Part shown: in pieces, positions 22,363 to 33,345 of the stretch | How the letters are laid out: every line of letters starts with the position of its first letter | How positions within the stretch are numbered: position 1 is the stretch's first letter | Assembly (NCBI GenBank): GCA_037043455.1 | Contig: JAWPHD010004486.1 | Coordinates: 62,001-126,000, forward strand | Reading direction: 5' to 3' | Source: Cyrtodaria siliqua | Lineage: Eukaryota > Mollusca > Bivalvia > Adapedonta > Hiatellidae | Length of the DNA: 64,000 nt | The notes under the pieces: generated by a model | The model's input: only the letters and a program-made list of their open reading frames with translations | The model's database searches: none | What the model was told of the DNA's origin: nothing | Translations under genes and position numbers: made by a program

Positions 22363-22440
22363 GTTAGTTGCCGTCCAGTAATGTCCCTGAATCTGGCGTC
22401 AGTTGCCGTCCAGTAATGCCCCTGAATCTGAAAATGCCAC
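22363..22440 (+). repeat. ~35-bp tandem repeat, two copies
   Basis: AGTTGCCGTCCAGTAATG followed by CCCTGAATCTGGCGTC, twice. The partner locus at 29330-29520 has about six copies. Confidence 0.85.
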
Positions 22441-22550
22441 GTTCGCTACATTGATTTCTGACATTTGCGTTATTAATACTTTAGATGTAGACAGATTAGT
22501 GAATGGACAATTAACGATTATTCCACGCGAATTCAAAACTCAAATACAAA

Positions 22551-22636
22551 CTCTCTGTATGTAGTCTATTAGTCTCTGTATGTAGTCTATGAGTCTCTGT
22601 ATGTAGTCTATGAGTCTCTGTATGTAGTCTATGAGT
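22551..22636 (+). repeat. 21-bp tandem repeat, four copies
   Basis: TCTCTGTATGTAGTCTATGA plus G, four times. The partner segment near 29640 has only one related unit (CCTCTGTATGTATTC), so the array grew after duplication. Confidence 0.9.
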
Positions 22637-23734
22637 GTTGTCCACAAAAGATAGACCAATTAGAAGCGTTGCTTTTATTGTTTATTTTTTATCAAACCCA
22701 TGAAAAACAAATAGGCTTAAGAACAGAAAGTTTATACGCCTTTTATTTTACAAGTTGATGTTTTTTCTCATTGAACAATTAATTTAAAAAGATGCATTTC
22801 AACGTGAGACATGTCTAATAAATACATCATTTAAATAAAAACAAATGAGGTGAAAATAAGGCTTGCCTGCGGTATGTATCGAATGGATTGCTATGAAAAT
22901 GACAAGGAAGAACTAGGATCGTCCTATATGTTAGGTTGGACGAAGTCCAATTTTAGTAACGACTATATTGACATACTTAGAGTGATGGTAGAATGTATGG
23001 ATGGATGAATTGAGGTTTTACGGCATTTTGATATTATTTAATGCGTATGATGGTGAACAATCGAAGACAAGTTCCGCTTCCGGAAATCAAACCCACGATG
23101 GTCAACAGGCGAGCACCATCTGAAGATGAGGTGACATTTTCTAAGCACGTGGTTGCCAAACATTTCATTGAATATAACAGAAACATGCATCCTAGAAAAT
23201 TTAACTGTTATCACAAATTATGTCTGTATTATTAATCTGAAATATGTACAGTAATCAAAACATAGGATGTTTTAATAATTCAAAGGTCTCAATTGTTTCC
23301 CGTAAACGTGTGCTTTCATCGCTATTAAGACTCTGACCAAGTTTGGTAAAGTAAAGTTCAGATCTAAAATCAAGGTGCTGGAGTGTTGACAAAGCAAACC
23401 AAATGATAGAAATTTTTTATTTAATCAAGGGCCGTGTTTATTATCCGATATTGATGTTTTTCAAACTTATCTGAGTTTTGACTGATATATTAGGATTTTG
23501 GTCAAGTTTGATAAAGATCGGACGCAAATTGGAGGCAAAATAAAAGTATGTTTGTTGATAAGGCAATATGTAGCATTTGTTGTTAAATCAAGTGGCATAA
23601 CTCATGTTTATTATCCTATATTAGTAGTTATCGAATTCGTTCCAGCTTCCATCGATATTAAGACTCCGGTCAAGTTTGGTAAAGATCGGATGCAAAATGA
23701 ATGTGCTTGAGTTTTGCAATTAAAAATGTTTGTT

Positions 23735-23965
23735 TTATTTGTTTATTTGTGTGTTTGTTCGTTTGTTTGTATGGTATTTTACGTCATTTTCAACACATGT
23801 AAGGTTATATATGACGGTCGATTTTTTTTGTGGTGGAGGCGGACCACCCACTTTACCTGGGTAGAACCAGTACTGTACACCTCCCGTCATCCGTAAGAAT
23901 CAACACTTCCTCACTTAAAATTCGAGCTCCCAGTGGGGTTCGAACCCGCAGCGAGAAGGTCTACT
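23735..23965 (-). mobile_element. SINE, family 1 (tRNA-derived), truncated head
   Basis: On the minus strand, part of the tRNA-like head (B box GGTTCGAACC-like at ~23937), GAGCTCGAATTTTAAGTGAG, GGTTCTACCCAGGTAAAGTG, GACCGTCATATATAACC, ACGTAAAATACC and an (ACAAACAA)n tail. The A-box side is missing. Family copies: 38144, 39225, 39821, 46919. Confidence 0.85.
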
Positions 23966-26149
23966 ATTAAAAATGTAACAGTTTGACGAACGACGGATCG
24001 ATTGTCGACGGACAACAGTCTATGGCATCAGCCCTACTGGCTCTTGGCCAGCAGAGCTAAGAACGAAAATTCGGTTTTTAGATTTGTAACATTTCCTGCC
24101 TACATAACGACATGTCTGAACAACTAATAATTACTTTATCAAGAACAAAGAAGAATATAATGCAGTAAAATAATATGACATAAACACAACTGTTCCTTGG
24201 CCAGTAGAGCTGAAAGTAGTATTAGCTTTTTGGATTCCTACGTTTCCTGCCCTCTTAACGACATGTCTGAACATGAAAAATAATTGTATCAAGGAAGAAG
24301 AAGAATATAATTTGAAAACAGTAAAACAATGTGACTCCAGGTGCTCTGGTAAGATCCTGAAAATCGATTATGTTCCATTTGTAGTCCATTAAAACCAGTT
24401 CAGCAGCATTCTTCAGAAACTCGAGATACATCATACACATATGGATTACAAGATAATTGTATGCAATTATTGTGCTAAGAGGCGTGAGATGTGTTGCACT
24501 TTACATTACTTCTCATACACAGACTCATTAAACTTTTATCTCTTGCGTGTGTTTGTTGCTTCCAAGGTATCCCCTTTTCAGTATATAGGGCAAAAAAGCT
24601 AAAAAGGAAATTTTGGTTTTTGGAGTTCTAACATTTCCTTACCTGCATTAAATTTTCTGAACATAAATAATTTCTTTATCAAGGAAAAATAATATATATA
24701 ATATGATTTCTCAAGGCAATAAAAAAATGTGACCACAGGTGCTCTGGTAAGATCTGGATAATTGATAATGTTCCCTTAATTTGTATTGCATCCAAACCAT
24801 TTCAGCATCGTTCTTCAGAAACTCGAGATTCATCATACACAGATGGATTGCTGGATAATGGTCTGCAGGGATTATTTATATACGATCTCCGCTGAGAATC
24901 CGCGATTTTCTCCAAGCAGACGACTTCTTCCGAGCAGAAAAAAATCCAATTACGCACATTTATGTAAAGAATTACACATCACGTGTTTCCCCCAAGCGTC
25001 TGGAATTGGGCGTCATTAAAACGATGAAGTGTTAAAAAAAGGTGTGAAGATGATTTCCATGGAAACATCGCTTCTAAGGAATGCACGCTAATAAGTCTAT
25101 AGTTAAAAGCTTTCTTTCAACTATTTCCTTGTAAATATAAAGCAGATTGAAATGCCGACTGTCTGTAAAGAAACAGAACATTTCTTTTGTTGTTTCTTTG
25201 GTATACCTTTCGTGCGTCATGCCATATTTGCCTTAAGCATTTGTGTCTTCGCAAAGCATCGACATACATCGTTGGAGAGCGAAATATAATTAATTTAACA
25301 AAAATGAAAACAAAAGCTAATTATTATAATGAATATGTTAGTCTTAAACAATCAGTGAAAGACATTACAGAATAAATGTACAAGGCAGCTATTAGTCTAT
25401 ATCGGCAATATGTTAAGCAACCTATTTCATATGAGAGAACAATCAACGCTTAAATTAACGAAAATTAGTTAATTAAGTTTACTTCTTGTGAACAGAATCA
25501 ATAAAACCGAGTCTGCTGCTTTATTCTCTTAATTGTGTTTGTAACTCCCAAAGGATCACCTTTATCAGTATTTATTAACATTCACACTAGCGTTCGTTTA
25601 GTGCAGTGTGGCGGCTGTAAAAGGTCTCCCCGTGCTACGAATCAGTAGTGTTATTTTTACTGGTCCTGTGTAGGTGGCTTTGAAGTAGAATACCACTTGA
25701 GCCGGTACTAGGGGGCGTGGGAGGTGTTGCTTCTTACATTATATCTCATGAACAGACCAATAAAACGGAGTCTGCTGCTTTATTCTCTTAATTGTGTTTG
25801 TTGCTTCCAAAGGATAATTTGTATCAGTATTCATTAATAAAGATTCCTTTTAAAAGCAAACGCTTGAAACAGAACGTGGCGAAATGTTATCGATTACGAC
25901 GAAATTTGGCACACTATTTGTGATAGCCTTCTTAGACACAAGCCAAATATCAATAATAACCTGTATATCAGTCTGGCTTTATTGCATCTGCACAGCACTG
26001 GGTTATGGGGCATACAGCAGGAGTGTCTAGTCCTCACATTAATTAGAAGTTTAAGTCAATATAAAGTTTCCTTTTAAAGGCAACGGCTTGCCAGGGCAGG
26101 AACTGAAACAGGAATGTTATCGATTGCGAAGAAACTTGGTGTGATTCCT

Positions 26150-26640
26150 GGAGCATTTTTTATTAACGACGGCCATCTTGAAAACTGGATCGATCTCATA
26201 TTGTCTGCTGTATGGTCCACTCTCTAGAATAGTCATCCGAGGTATTCTTTCGAAATTTAAGTAAAACTGACTGAAATAATTTTAGAAAAGGTCATGATAA
26301 CTAAACGCTCACGCCGACGGACTATTGCATATGGCGGAAAAGTACACAGGAACCTTCTCATATTCTAAAACTTTGGCAGACAGCAGGTTAGCACAGGAAT
26401 TTTAAAAAAATCATTACTATCAAACGTGTGGCACTTTTCGAGAAGAATAACTGATATGAATTGAGTGTGTGTGATTTATTTAGATTATTGTGATGTGACA
26501 TTTGAAAATGTTCTTACATGTTGAGTTTGTACATCATGTTAAGTTCTTTTTTGTTTTTGTCCTCATCTGATTTAAGATGATATTAAAATGATAATGTGCA
26601 CTTTAATATTCCTTATTCGACAATACATACAATATTTAAA
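26150..26640. other. Unassigned sequence in unit 2
   Basis: Contains GACGGCCATCTTGAAAACTG, a motif reminiscent of dispersed bivalve repeats. No ORF recognised. Confidence 0.3.
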
Positions 26641-26649
26641 TTTGCTCTT

Positions 26650-26720
26650 TGTTTCTATGTGTGTTTGTGGTTGACTGTCGTCCTTGAATGCTACTTTTCC
26701 TGTTCGATTTCTATATCTGT
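26650..26720 (+). mobile_element. PLE tail unit, 3' part only
   Basis: TTCTATGTGTGTTTGTGGTTG, then ACTGTCGTCCTTGAATGC and CCTGTTCGATTT. It abuts the foldback block that starts at ~26740. Confidence 0.7.
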
Positions 26721-27057
26721 ATAATGCATTGTAGCACCCCATAACGCTCCCTCCGAATAACGCTCCCCGGGGAGCGGTATACGTCGGTTGTAGCACCGCA
26801 TAACGCTCCCTCCGAATAACGCTCCCCGGGGAGCTTTATACGGAGAGGATGTATACTCAATCCGCATGATGCTCCCCAGCTTGAATAAGAACAAGACATA
26901 AATAAGAAGAAGAAGAACAACAACAATACATCAATAATAATAATAAAAAAAAAAAATAATGAATAATAATATTTTTATAATATTTTCATCATCATAACCA
27001 TAATCATCATCTTCTTCTTCTTCTCTTTTTCATCTTCTTTGTCGTCATCTTCTTCTT

Positions 27058-27058
27058 T

Positions 27059-27140
<82 letters not shown>
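27058..27140 (+). repeat. (TCA)n then (TTA)n microsatellite
   Basis: About 18 TCA units followed by about nine TTA units. Confidence 0.97.
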
Positions 27141-27143
<3 letters not shown>

Positions 27144-27419
27144 TGTTATTTTATTTTTTTTAGCAAATTATTTCAAGATGTTGTTGTGATTTTGCACGGT
27201 GTACGATCATCGACGTGGTACAGAATATTGAACATGTGGTATAGACAATAATTACTGGCAGATTGCAATAACATTGCTTCATCAGTACAGTGAAGTGCTT
27301 TTTAAAAATATTGAAGCAATTTTGTTATATAACTTTATAAAAGTTTTAAATATAGCTATAAGTTGTTGTTTTACGTATTACGAATACCTTGGGTACCTTG
27401 GTCAGTGATGAGACAATTT

Positions 27420-27475
27420 GATGATTATGATGATGATGATGATGATTATCATGATGATGATGATGATGATGTTGT

Positions 27476-27527
<52 letters not shown>

Positions 27528-27560
27528 GATGATGATGATGATGATGCTGATGATGATTAT
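27420..27560 (+). repeat. (GAT)n microsatellite
   Basis: About 45 triplets, mostly GAT with interruptions. Confidence 0.97.
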
Positions 27561-27934
27561 TATATTTTGTTTGTTTATTACGATGATATTGATCATCATC
27601 TAGCTACAGGCGAGCTTTATGCGGAAGAAGGGTACACATAAAGCTCCTGTGGAGCTTTAAGCGGATGTAAGATACGCATTATGCTCCCCGGGGAGCGTTA
27701 TGCGGAGGTCTAACAACGCATACATGTATGAACTCAGATTTGCCTTTGTGCACGAAATCGTACAGATAAAATCGTTATCCTTACAAGTTAGGAATGCCAC
27801 TACATTAGGAACGGAGCATTAATACATATGCATATCTGATCAGAAGTAATATAGATGAGTAAGCTGAAGAGTAGGTATAAAACATGTGTGATACAATTGA
27901 GGTACTGCAACCGAGTGTCGCTGACAACCTTCAA

Positions 27935-28150
27935 CGTTGGTGCACCCTAGAACCTGGTTTAAACCCCCAGCGGCTTTTTTGCCACTGACCGTTCCAAGGC
28001 GGTAGCCCTATTGCCAAACATTTTGTGTTTGTGATGTCTTATCTTTCCTTTTATTTATCTTTAAAGTTGTTCTTTGTTTCTGTGTGTGTTTGTGATTGAC
28101 TGTCGTCATTGAATGCTAATTTTCCTGTTCGATTTTATATCTGCTTTTAA
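27935..28150 (+). mobile_element. PLE tail unit
   Basis: GGTGCACCCTAGAACCTGG, CACTGACCGTTCCAAGGCGG, TTTTGTGTTTGTGATGTC, GTCATTGAATGCTAATTTTC and CCTGTTCGATTTTATATC. Nearly full-length and unbroken. It interrupts the segmental unit after block E. Confidence 0.8.
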
Positions 28151-28560
28151 AGTACTGAATAAATAAATTATAATCCGTGTATGAATAATATGACATCAGA
28201 ATAATGGACATCGGACACAAGAACGTACGCGAAGCACAAACACAAGTCGTGTTTCTGTTCAATCAAGGCATTGTCCGCCAGAAGTACACTAGTTATTTAC
28301 CCCTGTAAGAAATGCACATGTAGTCACACAAACAACTAACATTGAACAAATGACCGATGTTTGTGGAAATATGACCCAGGGTGAATACAGGGCCTGACTG
28401 ATAACTGAATGTCAGAACATACAATGGAGCACACGGCTAATGTTTGTGGGTACTTGGACCCATGGAGAATAGACTGCGGCCGACACAACTTAATGTTGGA
28501 ACTATCAACTTAAGTCCATTATGGTCAAAGAACATATTGATCGCCAGTGTCATATACTCC
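28150..28560. other. Unassigned sequence in unit 2
   Basis: No ORF or repeat recognised between the PLE tail and block B. Confidence 0.3.
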
Positions 28561-29106
28561 ATTGTATTTTGTTGAGAAAGAACACATGTACTACTAACTG
28601 GGAGTACGAATTAGACTTGGGTGAGATGCGTTAGAATATCAATTTTGTTGGCCCGCTTAAAAAAAATCCGACATTTACTATCGTATCGACACAAAATGGT
28701 GATCTCATCTAAAACCTTACCGTGTTTGTATGCGACACTAAATAGCATACGATAGTAAACGATATTGTTCTTACTCCAAACTATTTAAATACAATTTCCT
28801 ACTCGTTCACAATTGGCCAAATGCTGTTTAGTAAAATCTAAAGTGTACTTCTTGCAATTCTTGGTTACATAATACACTCATCAGCTAATTAACAAAAAAC
28901 AAACATTACACGTTTATGATTATATTGATTATATTAATGCACATGTATATTATATTTATCTGTTTAGTCTGTTTTTTCTTGTAAGCCCTAAATGGAACTT
29001 TTACTATTAATATATCTCGCTCCACTGGCCCGAGTGTCACTCATGTGTATGCCTGAATGTTCACATAAAGGCACGCGCGTACGTACGACGCACTCATCCC
29101 ATTTAA

Positions 29107-29265
29107 AGTTATTATATTTTGAATTCGGGTGCTGTAAAACTTTGAACATCAGATTAAAAACTCATTCAGTAATCTCTAGAACACAAGTGAAGTTATATTT
29201 TGAATTCGGGTGCTGTAAAAACTTTGAACATCAGATTAAAAACTCATTCAGTAATCTCTAGAACA
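29107..29265 (+). repeat. ~80-bp direct duplication
   Basis: AAGTTATATTTTGAATTCGG followed by GTGCTGTAAA, ACTTTGAACATCAGATTAAA and CAGTAATCTCTAGAACA, twice in tandem. Absent from the matching part of unit 1. Confidence 0.9.
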
Positions 29266-29329
29266 AAGAACACATATACAATATGACAGTGTTAAACACG
29301 TCAAACGTTAATCAGGCTATCTACAAAAC

Positions 29330-29520
29330 GCGTCAGTTGCCGTCCAGTAATGTCCCTGAATCTGGCGTCAGTTGCCGTCCCTGAATCTGGCGTCAGTTGC
29401 CGTCCAGTAATGTCCCTGAATCTGGCGTCTGTTGCCGTCCCTGAATCTGGCGTCAGTTGCCGTCCAGTAATGTCCCTGAATCTGGCGTCAGTTGCCGTCC
29501 AGTAATGTCCCTGAATCTGA
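29330..29520 (+). repeat. ~35-bp tandem repeat with shortened units
   Basis: About six copies of CGTCAGTTGCCGTCC...CCCTGAATCTGG. Full units (with AGTAATGT) mix with shorter ones that lack it. Homologous to 22363-22440. Confidence 0.9.
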
Positions 29521-29696
29521 AAAATCCACTTTCGCTAGTTTGACTTCTGACATTTGCGTTATCAACATTTTAGATGTAAACAGATTAGTAAATGAGCAAT
29601 TAACGACTATTTCATGAAAATGCGATAGGTAAATAAGAGGCCTCTGTATGTATTCCCTTTATGAGTGTTACAAAGTGTCGTTACAAAAGATAGATC

Positions 29697-29950
29697 GATA
29701 CGCCTGTACTGTCAGGCATAGAATAATAATGACAATAGAGAACTAGGATCGTTCTACATGTCTGGTAGAAGATACTGGATACAGGGGTGAAGTCCAATTT
29801 TAACACTACGTTACGCCTGTACTGTCAGGCATAGAATAATAATGGCAATAGAGAACTAGGATCGTTCTACATGTCTGGTAGAAGATACTTGATATAGGGG
29901 TGAAGTCCAATTTTAACACTACATTACGCCTTTATTGTCAGGCATAGAAT
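29697..29950 (+). repeat. ~117-bp tandem repeat, 2.2 copies
   Basis: TACGCCTGTACTGTCAGGCA, AACTAGGATCGTTCTACATG, GGGGTGAAGTCCAATTTTAA repeat almost perfectly. The third copy stops after TTGTCAGGCATAGAAT. Confidence 0.9.
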
Positions 29951-30644
29951 TATAGGATGTGAGGATGGATGATATGAAGATGTACGGCCTTATGATATTA
30001 TTTAATCGATCTGATGAAGTAGGTAGGGAATGGTGAAATATCGAAGACGAGTTTCACTGCCGACAATTTATAAAATATAACAAAATCTTGTGTCGCAAAA
30101 CGTTTTAAAGTTATCACAGATGATGTATTTATTATTGATCTGAAATGTGTACAAGTATCCTTTGATAATCAATAACTATTTTAGAGCATTATAAAATATG
30201 GCCACGTGTTAACATCTAACATCAGTTACCCGTTAGCATAATAGACTCACTGGATTAAGAATTTGGCGCGAACACATGATGTGTTGGACAAGCCACTTTG
30301 AAGGAAACTTAGAACAATTATAAAAACTGTACTTCTCGGATAAATATGGACTCGTTGGTGATTATCTCTGGCATGGCTAGTCTTTGATTATTCTGTGACC
30401 TAAGTGACTTCATAAAATACAATATAAAAGAAGCACATGAGGGTGGTTGGGGGGAGTGAGAGTCACATATTGCTAGTCTTCAAACTTGTTGATATTAACA
30501 TTCGAAACAAGTTTGGCAATGATCAGAGGAAAAAGAAAGTAAATACAGATTACCAAAATAAAATATAGATTTCTTTAATAAATCAAGGGCCATAACTCAT
30601 TTTTCCGATAAAGAGGTTTTCAAATTTGTGTCAAGGCAGTAAAA

Positions 30645-31140
30645 TAATATGACCGCAGGTGCTCTGGTAAGATCTGATATTTGATGTTCCATGTGTATTC
30701 CATCAATATCACTTCAACTGCATTCTTAAGAAACTCGAGATATATCATACACAGATGGATTGTATATCATATACAGATGGATTGTATATCATATACAGAT
30801 GGATTGTATATCATACACAGATGGATTGCTGGATAATGATATGCAAGCTTATCATATATGATCTCCGCCTAGAATCCGCGATTTTCTCCAAGCAGACGAC
30901 TCGATTTCCTCCGAGCAGAAAAATGTCCAGTTACGCACATTTATGTAAAGACTTACACATCATTTATTTCCCCCAAGCGCCTGAAATTGGGCGTCATTAA
31001 AACGATGAAGTGTTAAAGAAGGTTTCCCTGAAGATGATTTCCATGGAAACATCACTTCTAAGCGTTGCACGCTATTAGGTCGATATTTAAGTGCTTTCTT
31101 TTAATATTTTATTGATAATGTAAAAGTTTGAAACGCAGAC
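30645..31140 (+). repeat. Segmental tandem duplication, start of unit 3
   Basis: Block A for the third time: CAGGTGCTCTGGTAAGATC, GATCTCCGCCTAGAATCCGC, GAAATTGGGCGTCATTAAAA, GATTTCCATGGAAACATCAC. The series ends at a SINE fragment at 31146. Confidence 0.75.
30738..30830 (+). repeat. ~26-bp tandem repeat, four copies
   Basis: TATATCATACACAGATGGAT plus TG, expanded inside block A. Other block A copies have one unit. Confidence 0.9.
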
Positions 31141-31145
31141 TGTCT

Positions 31146-31365
31146 GTTACGAAACAATTGAATTGAATGTTGTTTAACGGCTCATCTACACAGTATAGGT
31201 TATTTAGAGCCGCCCCAGAGAGAGGGGAAGGATACATAGGAATCCGGGAACCTGCTCTACTCTTATTATCGAATAGATTCATATGGTTCTTTAACGTGCT
31301 CGGAGGATAGCCCGATACACGGGACCGCCCGGTTTACGTCCCCATCCGACGGACGCGGTTACGAA
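31146..31365 (-). mobile_element. SINE, family 3, without tRNA head
   Basis: Same body as 56833-57118: GAATGTTGTTTAACGGCTC, GTTATTTAGAGCCGCCCCAG, GGATACATAGGAATCCGGG, GATACACGGGACCGCCCGG. The tRNA-like head and central TTGGGCAAGACAC domain are replaced by unrelated bases after ~31332. Confidence 0.8.
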
Positions 31366-31419
31366 ACAAGCTGATATAACAGTCGTACGAAACAAGCCGA
31401 TATAACAGTCGTACCGGAA

Positions 31420-31545
31420 ATGTAGCATTCAAGGACCACAGTCAACCAAAAACACGCACGGAAACAAGAATTACAGAGATGAATGAGAGGCAAGAAATGA
31501 CATCACAAACATAAACGGGTTAGCAATAGGGACAGGCCTTTTTTC
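31420..31545 (-). mobile_element. PLE tail unit, antisense
   Basis: GAAATGTAGCATTCAAGGAC, AGTCAACCAAAAACACGC, ATGACATCACAAACATAAAC, GGGTTAGCAATAGGG. It faces the plus-strand tail at 31545, giving a head-to-head pair. Confidence 0.75.
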
Positions 31546-33345
31546 GACTGACCATTCCAAGGTGGCACCTTTTTATGTGGTGATGTCACATCTTGCCTTT
31601 TATTCATCTTGGTAGTTGTTGTTTGTTTCTGGGCGTGATAGTGGTTGACTGTGATCCTTGGTAGATGTTGTTTGTTTCTGGGCGTGTTAGTGGTTGACTG
31701 TGTTCTTTGGTAGTTGTTGTTTGTTTCTGGGCTTGTTAGTGGTTGACTGTGTTCCTTGGTAGTAGTTGTTTGTTTCTGGGCGTGTTAGTGGTTGACTGTG
31801 TTCCTTGGTAGTTGTTGTTTGTTTCTGGGCGTGTTAGTGGTTGACTGTGTTCCTTGGTAGTTGTTGTTTGTTTCTGGGCGTGTTAGTGGTTGACTGTGTT
31901 CCTTGGTAGTTGTTGTTTCTGGGCGTGTTAGTGGTTGACTGTGTTCCTTGGTAGTTGTTGTTTGTTTCTGGGCGTGTTAGTGGTTGACTGTGTTCCTTGG
32001 TAGTTGTTGTTTGTTTCTGGGCGTTTTAGTGGTTGACTGTGTCCCTTGGTAGTTGTTGTTTGTTTCTGGGCGTGTTAGTGGTTGACTGTGTTCCTTGGTA
32101 GTTGTTGTTTGTTTCTGAGCGTGTTAGTGGTTGACTGTGTTCTTTGGTAGTTGTTGTTTGTTTCTGGGCGTGTTAGTGGTTGAATGTGTTCCTTGGTAGT
32201 TGTTGTTTGTTTCTGGGCGTGTTAGTAGTTGACTGCGTTCCTTGGTAGTTGTTGTTTGTTTCTGGACGTGTTTGTGGTTGCCTATGTTCCTTGGTAGTTG
32301 TTGTTTGTTTCTGGGCGTGTTAGTGGTTCACTGCGTTCCTAGGTAGTTGTTGTTTGTTTCTGGGCGTGTTAGTGGTTCACTGCGTTCCTTGGTAGTTGTT
32401 GTTTATTTCTGGGCGTGTTTATGGTTGCCTTTGCTCCTTGATAGTTGTTGTTTGTTTCTGGGCGTGTTTGTGGTTGACTGTGTTCCTTGGTAGTTGTTGT
32501 TTGTTTCTGGGCGTGTGAGTGGTTGACTGTGTTCCTTGGTAGTTGTTGTTTGTTTCTGGGCGTGTTAGTGATTGACTGTGTTCTTTGGTAGTTGTTGTTT
32601 GTTTCTGGGCGTGTTAGTGGTTGACTGTGTTCCTCGGTAGTTGTTGTTTGTTTCTGGGCGTTTTAGTGGTTGACCGTGTTCCGTGGTAGTTTTTGTTTGT
32701 TTCTGGGCGTGTTAGTGGTTGACTGCGTTCCTTGGTAGTAGTTGTTTGTTTCTGGGCGTGTTAGTGGTTGACTGTGTTCCTTGGTAGTTGTTGTTTGTTT
32801 ATGGACGTGTTAGTGGTTGACTGTGTTCTTTGGCAGTTGTTGTTTGTTTCTGGGCGTGTTAGTGGTTGAATGTGTTCCTTGGTAGTTGTTGTTTGTTTCT
32901 GTGCGTGTTATTAGTTGACTGCGTTCATTGGTAGTTGTTGTTTGTTTCTGGACGTGTTAGTGGTTGCCTATGTTCCTTGGTAGTTGTTGTTTGTTTCTGG
33001 GCGTGTGTGTGGTTGACTGCGTTCCTTGGTAGTTGTTGTTTGTTTCTGGGCGTGTTAGTGGTTGCCTATGTTCCTTGGTAGTTGTTGTTTGTTTCTGGGC
33101 GTGTTAGTAGTTCACTGTGTTCCTTGGTAGTTGTTGTTTGTTTCTGGGCGTGTTAGTGGTTGACTGTGTTCCTTGGTAGTTGTTGTTTGTTTCTGGGCGT
33201 GTTTGTGGTTGCCTATGTCCCTTGATAGTTGTTGTTTGTTTCTGGGCGTGTTTGTGATTGAGCGTGTTCCTTGGTAGTTGTTGTTTGTTTCTGGGCGTGT
33301 TAGTGGTTGCCTATGTTCCTTGAATGCTACATTCTTTTACATCTA
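31545..33345 (+). mobile_element. PLE tail unit with internal minisatellite
   Basis: Left edge CGACTGACCATTCCAAGGTGG and GTGATGTCACATCTTGCC; right edge TTCCTTGAATGCTACATTC. These are the two halves of an ordinary tail; the 49-bp array lies between them. Confidence 0.8.
31598..33322 (+). repeat. 49-bp minisatellite, about 35 copies
   Basis: Unit begins TTCCTTGGTAGTTGTTG, continues TTTGTTTCTGGGCGTG and ends TTAGTGGTTGACTGTG. Units differ by point changes; one (about 31905) lost four bases and one class has GTTGCCTATG in place of GTTGACTGTG. The unit is itself a segment of the PLE tail. Stops occur in all frames; non-coding. Confidence 0.95.

Larger units (their letters stand above)
18000..23730 (+). 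repeat. Segmental tandem duplication, unit 1
   Basis: First of about 2.1 tandem units of ~6-7 kb. Ordered blocks: A (18040-18480, GATTTCCATGGAAACATTGC), D (19020-19870, TCATATGAGAGATCAATAAAC; GTTATCGATTACAAA), E (19865-20100, CTTTGTGCATGCAGTCGTAC), B (21720-22640, TCGTTCACAATTGG, AGTTGCCGTCCAGTAATG) and C (23280-23720). The same blocks follow in the same order at 24.1-30.6 kb. The unit also carries a LINE fragment, PLE tail and hairpin repeats not shared by its partner. Confidence 0.75.
26740..27715. mobile_element. Foldback-like block with GCTCCCCGGGGAGC palindromes
   Basis: The 14-bp palindrome GCTCCCCGGGGAGC occurs at 26762-26775 and 26821-26834 (in a 59-bp tandem pair) and at 27683-27696, with CATAACG/CGTTATG flanks that extend the symmetry. 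Between them a (TCA)n tract (~27058-27112) and a (GAT)n tract (~27420-27560) are reverse complements of each other. The block could therefore fold at two levels. No coding content; the Ser-, Asp-, Ile- and Met-rich ORFs follow the triplets. Confidence 0.6.
24100..30640 (+). repeat. Segmental tandem duplication, unit 2
   Basis: Same block order as unit 1: A (24330-25180, partly duplicated), D (25380-26150, GTTATCGATTACGACGAAAT), E (27720-27935, CTTTGTGCACGAAATCGTAC), B (28560-29640) and C (30480-30620). Unit 2 carries a foldback/microsatellite block and a PLE tail that unit 1 lacks; unit 1 has a SINE, a LINE scrap and other repeats that unit 2 lacks. Confidence 0.75.

Noticed and set aside
27039..27641. 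Ser/Tyr-rich and Asp-rich ORFs
   Set aside because: Direct translation of TCA, TTA and GAT microsatellites.
31598..33322. CRISPR-like array (49-bp periodic repeat)
   Set aside because: There are no unique spacers; the whole unit repeats, and flanks identify it as an expanded PLE tail in a eukaryotic genome.
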